A DNA stretch of 64,000 bases, taken from the NCBI GenBank assembly GCA_030425145.1, contig JAUHVK010000003.1, positions 1 through 64,000 of the forward strand, read 5' to 3'. Below the pieces are notes generated by a model that saw only the letters and a program-made list of their open reading frames with translations, searched no databases and had not been told where the DNA came from. The position numbers and the translations under genes were made by a program. Positions 7,625 through 17,076 of the stretch are shown here, piece after piece. The stretch comes from Alphaproteobacteria bacterium. GTDB taxonomy: Bacteria > Pseudomonadota > Alphaproteobacteria > Rhodobacterales > Rhodobacteraceae. Position 1 is the stretch's first letter. Each line of letters begins with the position of its first letter.

Positions 7625-10600
7625 TCAGCAGGTCGCTCCCGTCGCCCCCGCCCGCCGGTCGGTGACCCGTACCCCCTCCGGCGTCAGCGCAATCGAATAG
7701 GCTCCGGCGGGGCCGGTGAAGACCGCGACATCCGCCGCACCCGGTCCGCCGTTGAGCAGGTCGTCGCCCTGCAGACCGACCAGCGTATCATTGCCGCCCA
7801 GGCCCCACAGGTGGTCTTCGATCGCGGTGCCGATCAGCAGGTCGTCGGTGTCGCCGCCGGCTTGATCCGTATCCGGCACATCGAAGGACAGCAGCACGCT
7901 GTCCTCGGGGCCGGACCCCAGCGACGGGTCGTCAAGCTCGATCCGCAGCTGAAGCTGCGGCGTCAGCACCGAGTCCAGCGCCACGCCCCACCGAAGGTAG
8001 AGCGTGCCCGCGTCCAGCTCGAACGCCGCCGCATCCGCGCCCGCCAGGCTCAGCAGATTGCTGCCGGTGCCGTCGTCGACAACCGCCACGCTGGCCACCG
8101 CAAGCCGCGCCGGACCGCTGGTTCCCTCGGGCAGCGCGGCCACCGTCTGCGACACAACGAGGTCCGGTGCCTCGTTCACATCGGTCACGGCGATGCTCAG
8201 CGGCAGGCTGGCCCCGGCCCCGCCCACCGTCGGATCGCTGACCGTCACCGTCACGTCGAGCACCGGGTTGGTCTCGAGATCCAACAGCGCCCCGGCGCGC
8301 AGGAAGAGGGTAAAGCCATCCAGTTCAAACAGGCCCACGTCCGGCCCCGAGAGCGACAGGTCACCAAGCCCCAGCGCGTCGTCATAGACCGCCACCGTGG
8401 CCACCCGCAGGCGCTCGGAGGTGTCGGTGTCTTCGGCCAGCTGCGCGGTCGTGGCCCGCAGGTCCAGCACTGGTGGCTCGTTCACATCGAGGACGCTGAA
8501 AACGAACTCCTCCCGGTCCTCGAAGGAGACACCGAGGGTCGGATCGTCAAGCTCGATGGCGATCTCGAGCGTCGGGTTCGTCTCGAAGTCGAGCAGTGTG
8601 CCCGCTCTGAGAAAGAGCCCGGTCCCGACGATCTCGAACAGGGGTGCGTCGGGGCCCACGATACTGAGTGTGTTGGGGCCGAGCGCATCGTCGACGATCG
8701 CTAGGTTCGCCACCTTGAGCCCGGTCGGGACCGGCGTGTTCTCGTCGAGCGCCGTCACGACGGGCGTGAGCGTCAGGAACGATCGTTCGTTGACATCGAG
8801 GACGGTGACGGCGAAGGCGTCGCTGTCCTCGACCCCTGCCCCTAGGGTAGTGTCATCCACCTCCACCACCACGTCCAGACCCGGGTTCGCCTCGAAATCG
8901 AGCACGGCGCCCGCCCGCAGGTAGAGCCCTGTGGCATCCACCTCGAAGAGTCCCGCATCGGCCCCGCTCAGCGACAGCACGTTGGTGCCCGGAACATCGT
9001 CCTCGGTGATGACGACATCCGCCACCTTGAGGCGGGTCGGCAGGGTGGTGTTCTCGGCCACCTCAGCCAGAACCGGCGTCAGATCGAGGCTCGGCGGATC
9101 GTTCACGATCCCGCCCTGCAGCTCGTAAGCCCCGAGGTCCGAGATGTTCGCGCCGTTGTTGGCCGCAAAGACTTGGTCGAACCGCGCCTCGCCACGCGCA
9201 TCGGGCGCCGTGTCCCGCGCATCGTCGCCCGCATCGAGCGCCGGGTTCCGCGCATCCGCCAGAAGCGCCATCGTCGCGACCGGTCCGCCATTGTCGGCGA
9301 GTTTGTTGCTTCCAAAAACCTCGCCGTATGTCGCATCCGATCCGATCAGGTTGGGACCGGTTTCATTGACCGTTGCGCCGAAAGTCAGGAAATCGGCGTC
9401 GCCGGTTCCAGCCGTATTGTTGCCAACAATGATCGAGTTGGCGATGTCTATTGTTGCACCCTGAACTGATACACTCCCGCCTCCTGGCGCGGTGTTGTTC
9501 GTGATTGTGACGTTGGTCAGGCTTCCAGAGCCTGCCGCAATTATCGCGCCACCGACATTATCCGCTTCATTTGCAAAGAAAGTGCTGTTGCTGATCGAAA
9601 ATGTGCCCGAACCGCCGGAGATCTGAAGTGCGCCCCCGGAAAAGCCTGTCGCCACAACAGAGTTTCCGTTGAACGTGCTGTCGGAGACGGTCAGGGTCGC
9701 GTTTCCGGCATTGATCGCGCCACCGCCACCGCTCGTGATGCTGGTGCCCGCAACGTTGTCAGAAAAGGTGCTGCGCTCAACGGTCAGGGTTGTCCCCGAC
9801 TGCAGATTGATGGCCCCTCCCACGTTGCTGGCAGAGTTTCCATAGACACTGCTGTCTCGCAGCAAAAGATGCGCGCCCGAGGTGACGACACGGATTGCGC
9901 CACCCTCGTTCGAAACGCCACCTGTCAGGTTCAGGCTGTCGAGTATGACATCAGACGTGTCCGCATTGATCTCGAGAATGCGGCCCGTACCATCTGCGTC
10001 AATAGTGACATCGGCAACGTCGTCGCCATTCACATCGCCATCAATGGTCAGTTCGGTCGTCAATGCCGGCAATTGGCTCAACAAAGTGATTGTCCCACCG
10101 GTCTCGAACGCCTCGCCTGCCCCGCTGGCGAAGGTGATCGTACTCTGATCCGGGTCGGAATTGGCAAATGCCACCGCCTCACGCAGGGAGGTTTCACCGT
10201 CGTACCGATCAACAACGTCATTGGTTGTAGTGACAACGAGACCAGGCGTCTCGGCGACAACCGCAGTCGATTGTAGAGCCGGGTTTGTCGTGTTGACACT
10301 CGGCGCTGTGTTAGAACCGCTGTCCACGATTTCGATGATTGTCACCGTGCGCGCGCCCAAGGTTGGATCGGCAGAAGCGTTGTTGTAGGACAGACCGCCC
10401 ACCAACGTCTCAAGCTCAGCTTCCGTGAGGGGTCCCGTGATGGTGACAGTCGCCGTTCCCGTCGTCACTGACACGCCCACAGCAAGACCGTTGGTGGTTG
10501 TTGACGCAACAAGGCTTCCATCGGTCAGCGCAACGGTGCTGCCGTCGATCGTCAGCGTCTCGTCCGAGCCATCGGTCAGGTTGGACACCGTCAACGTCAT

Positions 10601-13600
10601 CGACGTGAAGGTTTGCCCTGGCTCGATGGTGTCTGCCGTCACCGTGTTGAACAAATCCGAAGGCGTGCCCGGTTGATGATCAGGGTCGTTTCCTGATGCG
10701 GTCAGCGTCGGGGCTTCGTCGATTGCCGTCACTGCGATAGAGGCGGTGGCGCTGTTGGCGGAGAAGGCGTCGGTGCCACCAGTCGAGGCAGAACTTGATT
10801 TGGTAAACGCGGTACCGGTCGTCTGGTCCCAACCACGCCAGCTAAAGGTGGCGGTTTCGCCATCAATTCCGTCCGGCACATACCTTACAGACGCTGTTGC
10901 AGGTAGCAATAGCGACGCGGCTGGGGACACGGCTCCGAAAGCTGTCCACGGGGCCATTCCATCGACCGAGTATTCCCAAGTGCCGTTAGCCCCGACTCCG
11001 GTGACAGCAATTCCGTTCGAGTTGCCCGTATCCACATCACCAAAACTGCGGTCGGTCAGCAGGGAAGAGACAAGCGTCCCGGAGGAGGTTGTGTCCTCGT
11101 TGGTCGCTCCCAGGTTCGTGGTGCCAGCCGTGATCGTCGGTGCATCATTGACCGCCGAGACCGTAACGCCTGCCGTATCGGACGCCAACGAAAAGGCGCT
11201 CGATCCGCCTCCGCTGCCCGGGTTTGCCGTACCTCCGACGGAGCCAGAGCTTTTGTCCCATCCGCGGAATGTGAACGTCGCCGATCCGTTGTAATTGGCA
11301 TCCGGAACGAACCGGATCTGGTTGGCAGAATCGAGAAGGCGCGCAGTAGACGAGATATCGACAGACGCGCCGGTGGTCCCGCTGAAATCTGTCCAGCTCG
11401 CCCCCCCATCTGTGGAGTACTGCCAAACGCCGTTCGTGTTGTCGACGGCCGTCACCGCAATGGCCTCAACCGCACCGTCAGAATCGGTGATACTGCCGTC
11501 GACCACGATGCTGGCAACCGTTGTGCCGCTGTTGTTGGCGTTGTCCGTTGCATCGTCGTCCGGTTCGGCGCCAGAGCCATCATCGTCACCAGCATCTTCG
11601 GTGATCGCGGTCAGTGCTGGGCTCAATGCGGGGTCGAGTACGGGCGCGGAACTCGAAACCGGTACCGTCGCCGCCAGCGCGGCGGTGGACAGAACGGTAT
11701 CACGGAACACGAGGCTCTCCACGTCGAGATCGACGAGATCCGTTCCGTCATTCCCGTCCGAGAGGTCTGTATCCGTCACCCGCAGCCGAGTTCCGCCGTC
11801 CACCAGTGCAAAGGCAAAGTTCGTCGACAGTCCGAAGTAGAATGCTTGGTCGTTGCCGTCTCCGCCGGTCAATGTATCGTCGCCGACCGATCCTTCGAGC
11901 CTGTCATCGCCGGCCCCACCGTCGAGACTGTCATCCCCGACACCACCATCCAGCGAGTCGTCGTCTGCACCACCCTGAAGGTCATCGTTGCCCGCTCCGC
12001 CCCAGAGCGAGTCGTTTCCGCCATGTCCGCGCAGGCTGTCGTTGCCGCCGCGCGAGTCGAGCAGTTCGCCGACCGCGTCGCTGCCGGACAGGATGTCACC
12101 GGCAGAGCCGCCGACGACTGCCTCGATCCCGACCAACTGGTCATTGCCCTCGCCGCTTGCCGTTCCGGCGGCCAGATCGACGATCAACTGGTTGGTGACC
12201 GAGATATACATGGCGAAGTCGAGTTCGCCATCGTTGCCGCTGCCGTCAAGAAAGTCGTCGCCAGCGCCGCCATAGAGCAGGTCCCGACCATCGCCGCCGA
12301 TCAACGTGTCATTGCCGCCTTTGCCGATCAGGGTATCGTTGCCAAGCTGGCCATCCAACACTTCGTCGTACGCGTCGGTACCGGTGATCGAGTCGGAATG
12401 CTGGCTGCCCAGGACATGCTCGATCCCACTGAGGCTATCCTCGCCTTCGCCTGTGGAGGTGCCCGCGACGAGGTCAACGAGAACACGGACAGCAGCCCCG
12501 GAAAAATCGGCAGTGTCCATCCCCGCACCACCGATCAGCGTGTCATCGCCGGTGCCGCCGATCAGCGTGTCATTGCCGCCATTGCCGCGCAGAATATCGT
12601 TGCCGTCCTGGCCGTCCAGTTCTTCGCCCGTACCATCGGTTCCGGTGATTGCGTCGCCGGACTGGCCACCCAGAACGCGCTCGATCTCGGTGATGCTGTC
12701 GGTGTATTCGCCCAACGCAGTGCCAGCAACAAGGTCGATGGTCAGCCCGGCGGTGACCGCCGAGAAATCCGCGGTGTCGAAGCCGACGCCGCCCTCCAGC
12801 ACATCGTCGCCCGCACCACCGATGAGGGTGTCGTCCCCGTACCCGCCAAGCAAACGGTCATGGCCTGCGCCACCGTCGAGAGTGTCATTGCCGTCTGCGC
12901 CGCGCAGGTAGTCGCTGTCCTCCTCACCCAGCAGCAGGTCGTTGCCGCCCCCGCCGGTCAGCTGGTCCCGCCCGGTGCCGCCAACCAGCGTATTGTTCCC
13001 GCCGACACCGATCAGCAGGTCGTTGCCGCCCCCGCCAATAAGTTCGTCACCTGCCGTCGCGGTACCGATGATCGTGTCGTTGCCAAAGCCGCCGAGCACC
13101 CGCTCGATCCCGCCAAGGGTGTCGTTGCCGTCACCCGAGGCGGTGCCATCGAGCAGGCTAATCGTCAGGTCACCAAAGAACGACGAGAAATCGGCGGTGT
13201 CGATGCCCGCGCCACCGGTCAGCGTGTCGTCTCCGCCACCACCTTCCAGTGTGTCGTCGTCATCGCCGCCGAGCAGCAGGTCATTGCCCGTGCCGCCGTC
13301 GAGATCGTCGTTCCCAGTGCCGCCGTCCAGCGTGTCGTTCCCGTCGCCGCCGAACAGCCTGTCGCCGCCGTCGAGACCCAGAAGGGAATCGTTACCGCCG
13401 AAACCTGCCAGCCGGTTGTCGTTGGCATCGCCGGTAAACGTGTCATCCCCCGAACCGCCGTCGAGGTTCTCGATCCCGCGCAGCACGTCGGTGCCGGTCC
13501 CGGTGCTGCGGGCGGTGCCCACACCAGTGCCCACGTCAAGGTTGGCGGTCACCGCCGTGGTGGCTGCGCGGTAGCCCGCGGTGTCGCTGCCGTCCCCGCC

Positions 13601-15997
13601 GTCAAGAACGTCGAACCCGGCCCCGCCGATCAGCGTGTCGTTGCCCGAGCCGCCTGTCAGCGAGTCCTCGCCGCCGTTACCGTCAAGAAGGTTGTTCTTC
13701 GCATCGCCGGACACCGTGTCATCGCCCGACCCCAACCATGCGCCTTCGAAGCCGCTGATCGTATCGGTATTGCCGGTGGCAACCGAAACCATGCTGGCGT
13801 TGATCGCGAAACTCAGCGCAGTCGTCGCGTCAGAATAGTCGAGGATGTCGAAGCCAGACCCGCCGTTGAGCGAGTCGTTTCCGTCGCCGCCGGAAATCGT
13901 GTCGTTGCCGGAAAAGCCGAAGATCGTATCCGCGCCCCCGTTACCCCGCAGCAGGTCGTCAGCATTGGTCCGCCCCAGCAGCGTGTCGCCCTGCGCGCCG
14001 CCCAGGACGCCCTCGAACCCGATGAGAGTATCGGTCCTTGCGGTGGCGCCGCTGCCCTTGGTCGCTGTCCCGGTGTCGAGGTTGACGGACACCGACACGC
14101 CCAACGCCGAGTAATCGACGCGGTCGACGCCGTCACCGCCGGTCAGGGTGCTGTCGCCGGCCCCCGCCACAACCGTATCGTCGCCTCCCAGCGCATCAAT
14201 GTTTTGGGTGATGTCCAGATTGAGCGAGCCGGTCAGGACATCATCGCCTTCGGTGCCGGTCAGAAAACGGACCTGCCGGTCATCAACCAGCGGCTGATCG
14301 CCGGTAAAGCTGTCGCCGGGAAGGAACTGGACCTGTACCTCGACCCGTTCCAGAACCCGGTCGCTGCCGTTCAGTACCTCCAGTTCGATCGAGACCTGCG
14401 TGCTGTCCCAGAAACCGGCATGGTCGGCGGAAAAGGCACCGCTCCAGATCCCGTCGCCGGTCCTCAGGTCATACCAGGTCGGAAAGAGAGAGGACCGGGC
14501 GTTGGCGCCGAACATCGACAGCGCGTTTTCAACCGTCTGGTAGGTCGAGGTCACCCGTGTCAGGGTCTCGGTCCTGGTATAGCTGTCGCCTTCGCTGTTG
14601 GTGTAGGTAAAGCGCACCTTTCGCGCGCCTGTCGACGGGTCGAGATCCACCACCAGCGTCGGGTTCTGGTTGGCCTCCAGAACATAGGTCGCCCCGGCAG
14701 TGACGCTGGCGCTTACGGCGCCCTCAGGCGTCAGGAGCGACTCCCTGACGTATAGGTCGTTGTAGACTTGATCGTAGGTGGTGGCATCGCCGCTTGCCGC
14801 ATCGAGGAATATGAGCTGCCGGATGTAGTGGCTGTGATCGGCATAGTCGGTGCCGGGGGCGACATTGCTGGCCGAGAGGGTCGTGTGGACCGTGCCGCCG
14901 GAATCGAGCCGGGTGTTGAAATACATGCCCTCCGGCCGGCCGGTGGTCGCGTCCAGCGCGTGCCCCACCAGCAGGATCGAGGCGTCTGCCTGCCCCCAGG
15001 TGACGCGCACGCCTTCCGGATCCGCAGCAAAGACCACATCCCCCTCGACGATTCCCGCAGCGAACTGCAGCGTGTCACCGCCGCCCTTTGCCGGATCGTC
15101 GCCGAAATCGAAGTCAAGGATGACGTCATGGCCGCCACTGGTCACGAAAACGTCCGCGCCCTTGTCAAAGCCGTAATCCGCGGCGAACTGCATGGCGCCG
15201 GTGAAGCGGTCGGTCGCCGTGTCGTAGTTTGCCGCGGAAGCGCCGCCGATCAGGATGTCATCGCCGCTGCCACCGACAAGGGTATCGTCGCCCGCACCGC
15301 CGAAAAGGCGGCTGAGACCGGTGTCGCCCGGATCGGCATCAGCCGCCAGCAACAGGTCGTTGCCCGACAGACCGAACAGGTTGACCCGGTCATTGCCGAT
15401 GGTCTCGGCATCGGCCGGTGCGCCGAATTGCTCGTTTCCGCCGACGGACAGCAGGGTATCGTGATAGGCTCCGCCGAGCACGAAGGTCTCGTTGCGCGAC
15501 GTCGTGGGGTCGAGGATCGGTGCCGCAGCGTTCTTGCCCTCGACATACACGTTACCCATTGACCCGAAGACGAAATACGCCTCGCCCGGACCGATCGAGC
15601 TGCCGATGCTGTCGAACACTGCCGCGACCGACACAGCCACATCGGGATCGGTCAACGAGAGTTCCGCGAGGGTCTTGTAGGTTCCGGCGCTGTCGCGGAC
15701 CTTGAGGATCGTGGCGCCCGAAGCCGAATCCTCGAACCCACGGAAGCTGAGCACACGGTCGGGCCCGGTCAGCGAGTCGATGACGCTATGCGCGAGGGCA
15801 ATGTTCGCGGTCTGCCCGGTGACATCGATGGCGCTGAAGAAGGCGTCGTCGAACGCGATCTTCAGGACCGGATCGACGACGGCAAGACCGCCGACGACGG
15901 TGTCGGCGGTGATGTCAAGATAAGGTTGCCCGCCCGCACCGGTCACGGTGGAAATCATCAGCCCGTCCGCCTCGCCGTCGAGCGCGGTATGGAACAC
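7625..15997 (-). CDS. Giant RTX / cadherin-like / beta-helix secreted protein, central part
   Basis: An open frame of about 2,790 codons whose first ATG (15997) is internal; it is the middle of a protein starting at 16850. Approximate order: a first RTX nonapeptide block (residues 180-270), a spacer domain, then about 800 residues of repeated GGxGxDxLxGG calcium-binding blocks. Two Ig/VCBS-like repeats ending SAVNDAPTITAG and AIDEAPTLTASG follow, then a right-handed beta-helix region rich in NxGGAI and STFSDN motifs, four cadherin-like repeats (AENTTLPTRLKVADV and relatives) and a last RTX block. Such proteins are exported by type I secretion and act as adhesins or biofilm factors; no HlyB/HlyD/TolC gene is in the window. 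It ends prematurely at 7625 by frameshift. IS6 elements flank the locus. Confidence 0.8.
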   Translation of the reverse strand: MFHTALDGEADGLMISTVTGAGGQPYLDITADTVVGGLAVVDPVLKIAFDDAFFSAIDVTGQTANIALAHSVIDSLTGPDRVLSFRGFEDSASGATILKVRDSAGTYKTLAELSLTDPDVAVSVAAVFDSIGSSIGPGEAYFVFGSMGNVYVEGKNAAAPILDPTTSRNETFVLGGAYHDTLLSVGGNEQFGAPADAETIGNDRVNLFGLSGNDLLLAADADPGDTGLSRLFGGAGDDTLVGGSGDDILIGGASAANYDTATDRFTGAMQFAADYGFDKGADVFVTSGGHDVILDFDFGDDPAKGGGDTLQFAAGIVEGDVVFAADPEGVRVTWGQADASILLVGHALDATTGRPEGMYFNTRLDSGGTVHTTLSASNVAPGTDYADHSHYIRQLIFLDAASGDATTYDQVYNDLYVRESLLTPEGAVSASVTAGATYVLEANQNPTLVVDLDPSTGARKVRFTYTNSEGDSYTRTETLTRVTSTYQTVENALSMFGANARSSLFPTWYDLRTGDGIWSGAFSADHAGFWDSTQVSIELEVLNGSDRVLERVEVQVQFLPGDSFTGDQPLVDDRQVRFLTGTEGDDVLTGSLNLDITQNIDALGGDDTVVAGAGDSTLTGGDGVDRVDYSALGVSVSVNLDTGTATKGSGATARTDTLIGFEGVLGGAQGDTLLGRTNADDLLRGNGGADTIFGFSGNDTISGGDGNDSLNGGSGFDILDYSDATTALSFAINASMVSVATGNTDTISGFEGAWLGSGDDTVSGDAKNNLLDGNGGEDSLTGGSGNDTLIGGAGFDVLDGGDGSDTAGYRAATTAVTANLDVGTGVGTARSTGTGTDVLRGIENLDGGSGDDTFTGDANDNRLAGFGGNDSLLGLDGGDRLFGGDGNDTLDGGTGNDDLDGGTGNDLLLGGDDDDTLEGGGGDDTLTGGAGIDTADFSSFFGDLTISLLDGTASGDGNDTLGGIERVLGGFGNDTIIGTATAGDELIGGGGNDLLIGVGGNNTLVGGTGRDQLTGGGGNDLLLGEEDSDYLRGADGNDTLDGGAGHDRLLGGYGDDTLIGGAGDDVLEGGVGFDTADFSAVTAGLTIDLVAGTALGEYTDSITEIERVLGGQSGDAITGTDGTGEELDGQDGNDILRGNGGNDTLIGGTGDDTLIGGAGMDTADFSGAAVRVLVDLVAGTSTGEGEDSLSGIEHVLGSQHSDSITGTDAYDEVLDGQLGNDTLIGKGGNDTLIGGDGRDLLYGGAGDDFLDGSGNDGELDFAMYISVTNQLIVDLAAGTASGEGNDQLVGIEAVVGGSAGDILSGSDAVGELLDSRGGNDSLRGHGGNDSLWGGAGNDDLQGGADDDSLDGGVGDDSLDGGAGDDRLEGSVGDDTLTGGDGNDQAFYFGLSTNFAFALVDGGTRLRVTDTDLSDGNDGTDLVDLDVESLVFRDTVLSTAALAATVPVSSSAPVLDPALSPALTAITEDAGDDDGSGAEPDDDATDNANNSGTTVASIVVDGSITDSDGAVEAIAVTAVDNTNGVWQYSTDGGASWTDFSGTTGASVDISSTARLLDSANQIRFVPDANYNGSATFTFRGWDKSSGSVGGTANPGSGGGSSAFSLASDTAGVTVSAVNDAPTITAGTTNLGATNEDTTSSGTLVSSLLTDRSFGDVDTGNSNGIAVTGVGANGTWEYSVDGMAPWTAFGAVSPAASLLLPATASVRYVPDGIDGETATFSWRGWDQTTGTAFTKSSSASTGGTDAFSANSATASIAVTAIDEAPTLTASGNDPDHQPGTPSDLFNTVTADTIEPGQTFTSMTLTVSNLTDGSDETLTIDGSTVALTDGSLVASTTTNGLAVGVSVTTGTATVTITGPLTEAELETLVGGLSYNNASADPTLGARTVTIIEIVDSGSNTAPSVNTTNPALQSTAVVAETPGLVVTTTNDVVDRYDGETSLREAVAFANSDPDQSTITFASGAGEAFETGGTITLLSQLPALTTELTIDGDVNGDDVADVTIDADGTGRILEINADTSDVILDSLNLTGGVSNEGGAIRVVTSGAHLLLRDSSVYGNSASNVGGAINLQSGTTLTVERSTFSDNVAGTSITSGGGGAINAGNATLTVSDSTFNGNSVVATGFSGGALQISGGSGTFSISNSTFFANEADNVGGAIIAAGSGSLTNVTITNNTAPGGGSVSVQGATIDIANSIIVGNNTAGTGDADFLTFGATVNETGPNLIGSDATYGEVFGSNKLADNGGPVATMALLADARNPALDAGDDARDTAPDARGEARFDQVFAANNGANISDLGAYELQGGIVNDPPSLDLTPVLAEVAENTTLPTRLKVADVVITEDDVPGTNVLSLSGADAGLFEVDATGLYLRAGAVLDFEANPGLDVVVEVDDTTLGAGVEDSDAFAVTVLDVNERSFLTLTPVVTALDENTPVPTGLKVANLAIVDDALGPNTLSIVGPDAPLFEIVGTGLFLRAGTLLDFETNPTLEIAIELDDPTLGVSFEDREEFVFSVLDVNEPPVLDLRATTAQLAEDTDTSERLRVATVAVYDDALGLGDLSLSGPDVGLFELDGFTLFLRAGALLDLETNPVLDVTVTVSDPTVGGAGASLPLSIAVTDVNEAPDLVVSQTVAALPEGTSGPARLAVASVAVVDDGTGSNLLSLAGADAAAFELDAGTLYLRWGVALDSVLTPQLQLRIELDDPSLGSGPEDSVLLSFDVPDTDQAGGDTDDLLIGTAIEDHLWGLGGNDTLVGLQGDDLLNGGPGAADVAVFTGPAGAYSIALTPEGVRVTDRRAGATGATC

Positions 15998-16850
15998 GAC
16001 GTCGCCGTTCGGGTTGAAATCCGCGACCTCGGTATGATCCCCCCCCCGGCGTGTCGCCGGTCGGCGGCTCGTCGCCGCGGGCGTCGCTCAGGTTGGCGAT
16101 CGTTTCACCAAGGAATTCGGAGCCGAAGCCGGCGGCAAAGGCCGCGATGGGCGAGATGGCATAATCCGGAAACGCGCTGCCGTCGACGCCGTTGAAGGCC
16201 GTCCGGACGGCCGAGCTGGTCAGGGTGAGGGTGTAATCCGCCCAGTTCCAGGTGCTGCCGCGGAAGCTCTCGACCGCGTTGCCGGAAAAGAACAGGTCGG
16301 CCCCCGCGCCGCCCACCAGCGTGTCGATGTCGCCGTTGTTGCGCAGGCCCGGATCGAGCACATCGGCCCCAGCCCCACCTTCGAGGTAGTCGCCGCCCTT
16401 GCCGCCATAGAGGATGTCGTTGCCGATGCCGCCATAGCCGAGGTCGCCGCCGCCGTTCATCACGATCAGGTCGTCGCCCTGTTGGCCGTAGACGGTGTCG
16501 GTATTGCTGCGGTTGGTCAGAAGAAAGACCTGGTCGTCCCCCGTACCGGCCTCGACGTAGACCGTGTAGTTTGTCGATGGATTCCAGATGTCTTCCTTCA
16601 GTATATCGTCCCCGCCGAAAAGATAGGAGGTGAGACTCTCTGTGATCTTTGTTTTTGAAAAATCAATGTCTCTGCCCGTAGCACCCTTGATGAGATCGTA
16701 ATTGGACAGATCGTTGCCATAGTGGATATAGTTCCAACGGTCTGGATCACTACCGTCTAGCCGCGATTTGATCTTGAAGAAGTCCGGGTTGCCGTCACTG
16801 TCGAGAGGTCCGTCCAGGTACGGGTCGGAGTTCAGAATTCCTTGTGCCAT
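15915..16850 (-). CDS. N-terminal part of giant RTX protein (separated by frameshift)
   Basis: The ATG at 16850 (MAQGILNSDPYLDGPL) has a GAGGG ribosome site about 6 bases upstream and is the likely start of the whole RTX gene. About 270 residues are genuine: a leader region and an RTX block (GGIGNDILYGGKGGDYLEGG, then AGADVLDPG), ending at NLSDARGDEPPTGDTPGG. At the C9 run 16039-16047 the correct frame is lost, and the last 40 or so residues to 15915 are Arg-rich nonsense. Removing one base restores DHTEVADFNPNGDVVFHTAL and joins the central part. Counting from 16850 to 6945 gives 9,906 bases, divisible by 3, so the two shifts compensate. It is divergent from the LysR-TPR regulator across 226 bases. 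Confidence 0.75.
   Translation of the reverse strand: MAQGILNSDPYLDGPLDSDGNPDFFKIKSRLDGSDPDRWNYIHYGNDLSNYDLIKGATGRDIDFSKTKITESLTSYLFGGDDILKEDIWNPSTNYTVYVEAGTGDDQVFLLTNRSNTDTVYGQQGDDLIVMNGGGDLGYGGIGNDILYGGKGGDYLEGGAGADVLDPGLRNNGDIDTLVGGAGADLFFSGNAVESFRGSTWNWADYTLTLTSSAVRTAFNGVDGSAFPDYAISPIAAFAAGFGSEFLGETIANLSDARGDEPPTGDTPGGGSYRGRGFQPERRRRVPYRARRRGGRADDFHRDRCGRATLS
16039..16047. repeat. C9/G9 homopolymer at frameshift in RTX gene
   Basis: Nine consecutive C on the plus strand (nine G in the coding strand) lie exactly where the RTX reading frame breaks. With eight or eleven G the N-terminal and central frames join. Runs of this length slip readily during replication and are also prone to sequencing error. 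Confidence 0.85.
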
Positions 16851-17076
16851 CGGCGGTCCCTCGATCCTGTCGTCCCAGACCCGGAAGACCCGCCCATGTT
16901 TCGGGGACGGGTCATACCGATGACGTCTGGGTGTGTGTTGCCCGTATTCCATTTCGCGAATACTGTTCGGCTCGGGCGCGGGTCCATTGCGAATTCGTCA
17001 ACGGATGGGTGGGCAAACCCTTGCGAGAGACCATACTCCACTTGCATCCCGGCGCTCCTTTTGGAATTTGCAGCAC

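Noticed and set aside
11870-13940. Regularly repeated short motifs that could suggest a CRISPR array
   Set aside because: The repeats are about 27 bases, in frame, degenerate and code for RTX nonapeptides; no spacer-repeat structure and no cas genes.
11846-14755. A 969-codon open frame on the plus strand rich in valine, alanine and aspartate
   Set aside because: It lies antisense to the RTX repeats; the repetitive GC-rich code keeps the opposite strand open. It has no ribosome site or recognisable domain, while the minus strand encodes clear GGxGxD repeats.
16833-16952. Upstream start for the RTX gene at 16952 (MEYGQHTPRR)
   Set aside because: The added 34 residues are Arg/His-rich and unlike an export protein start; the ATG at 16850 has a proper ribosome site.
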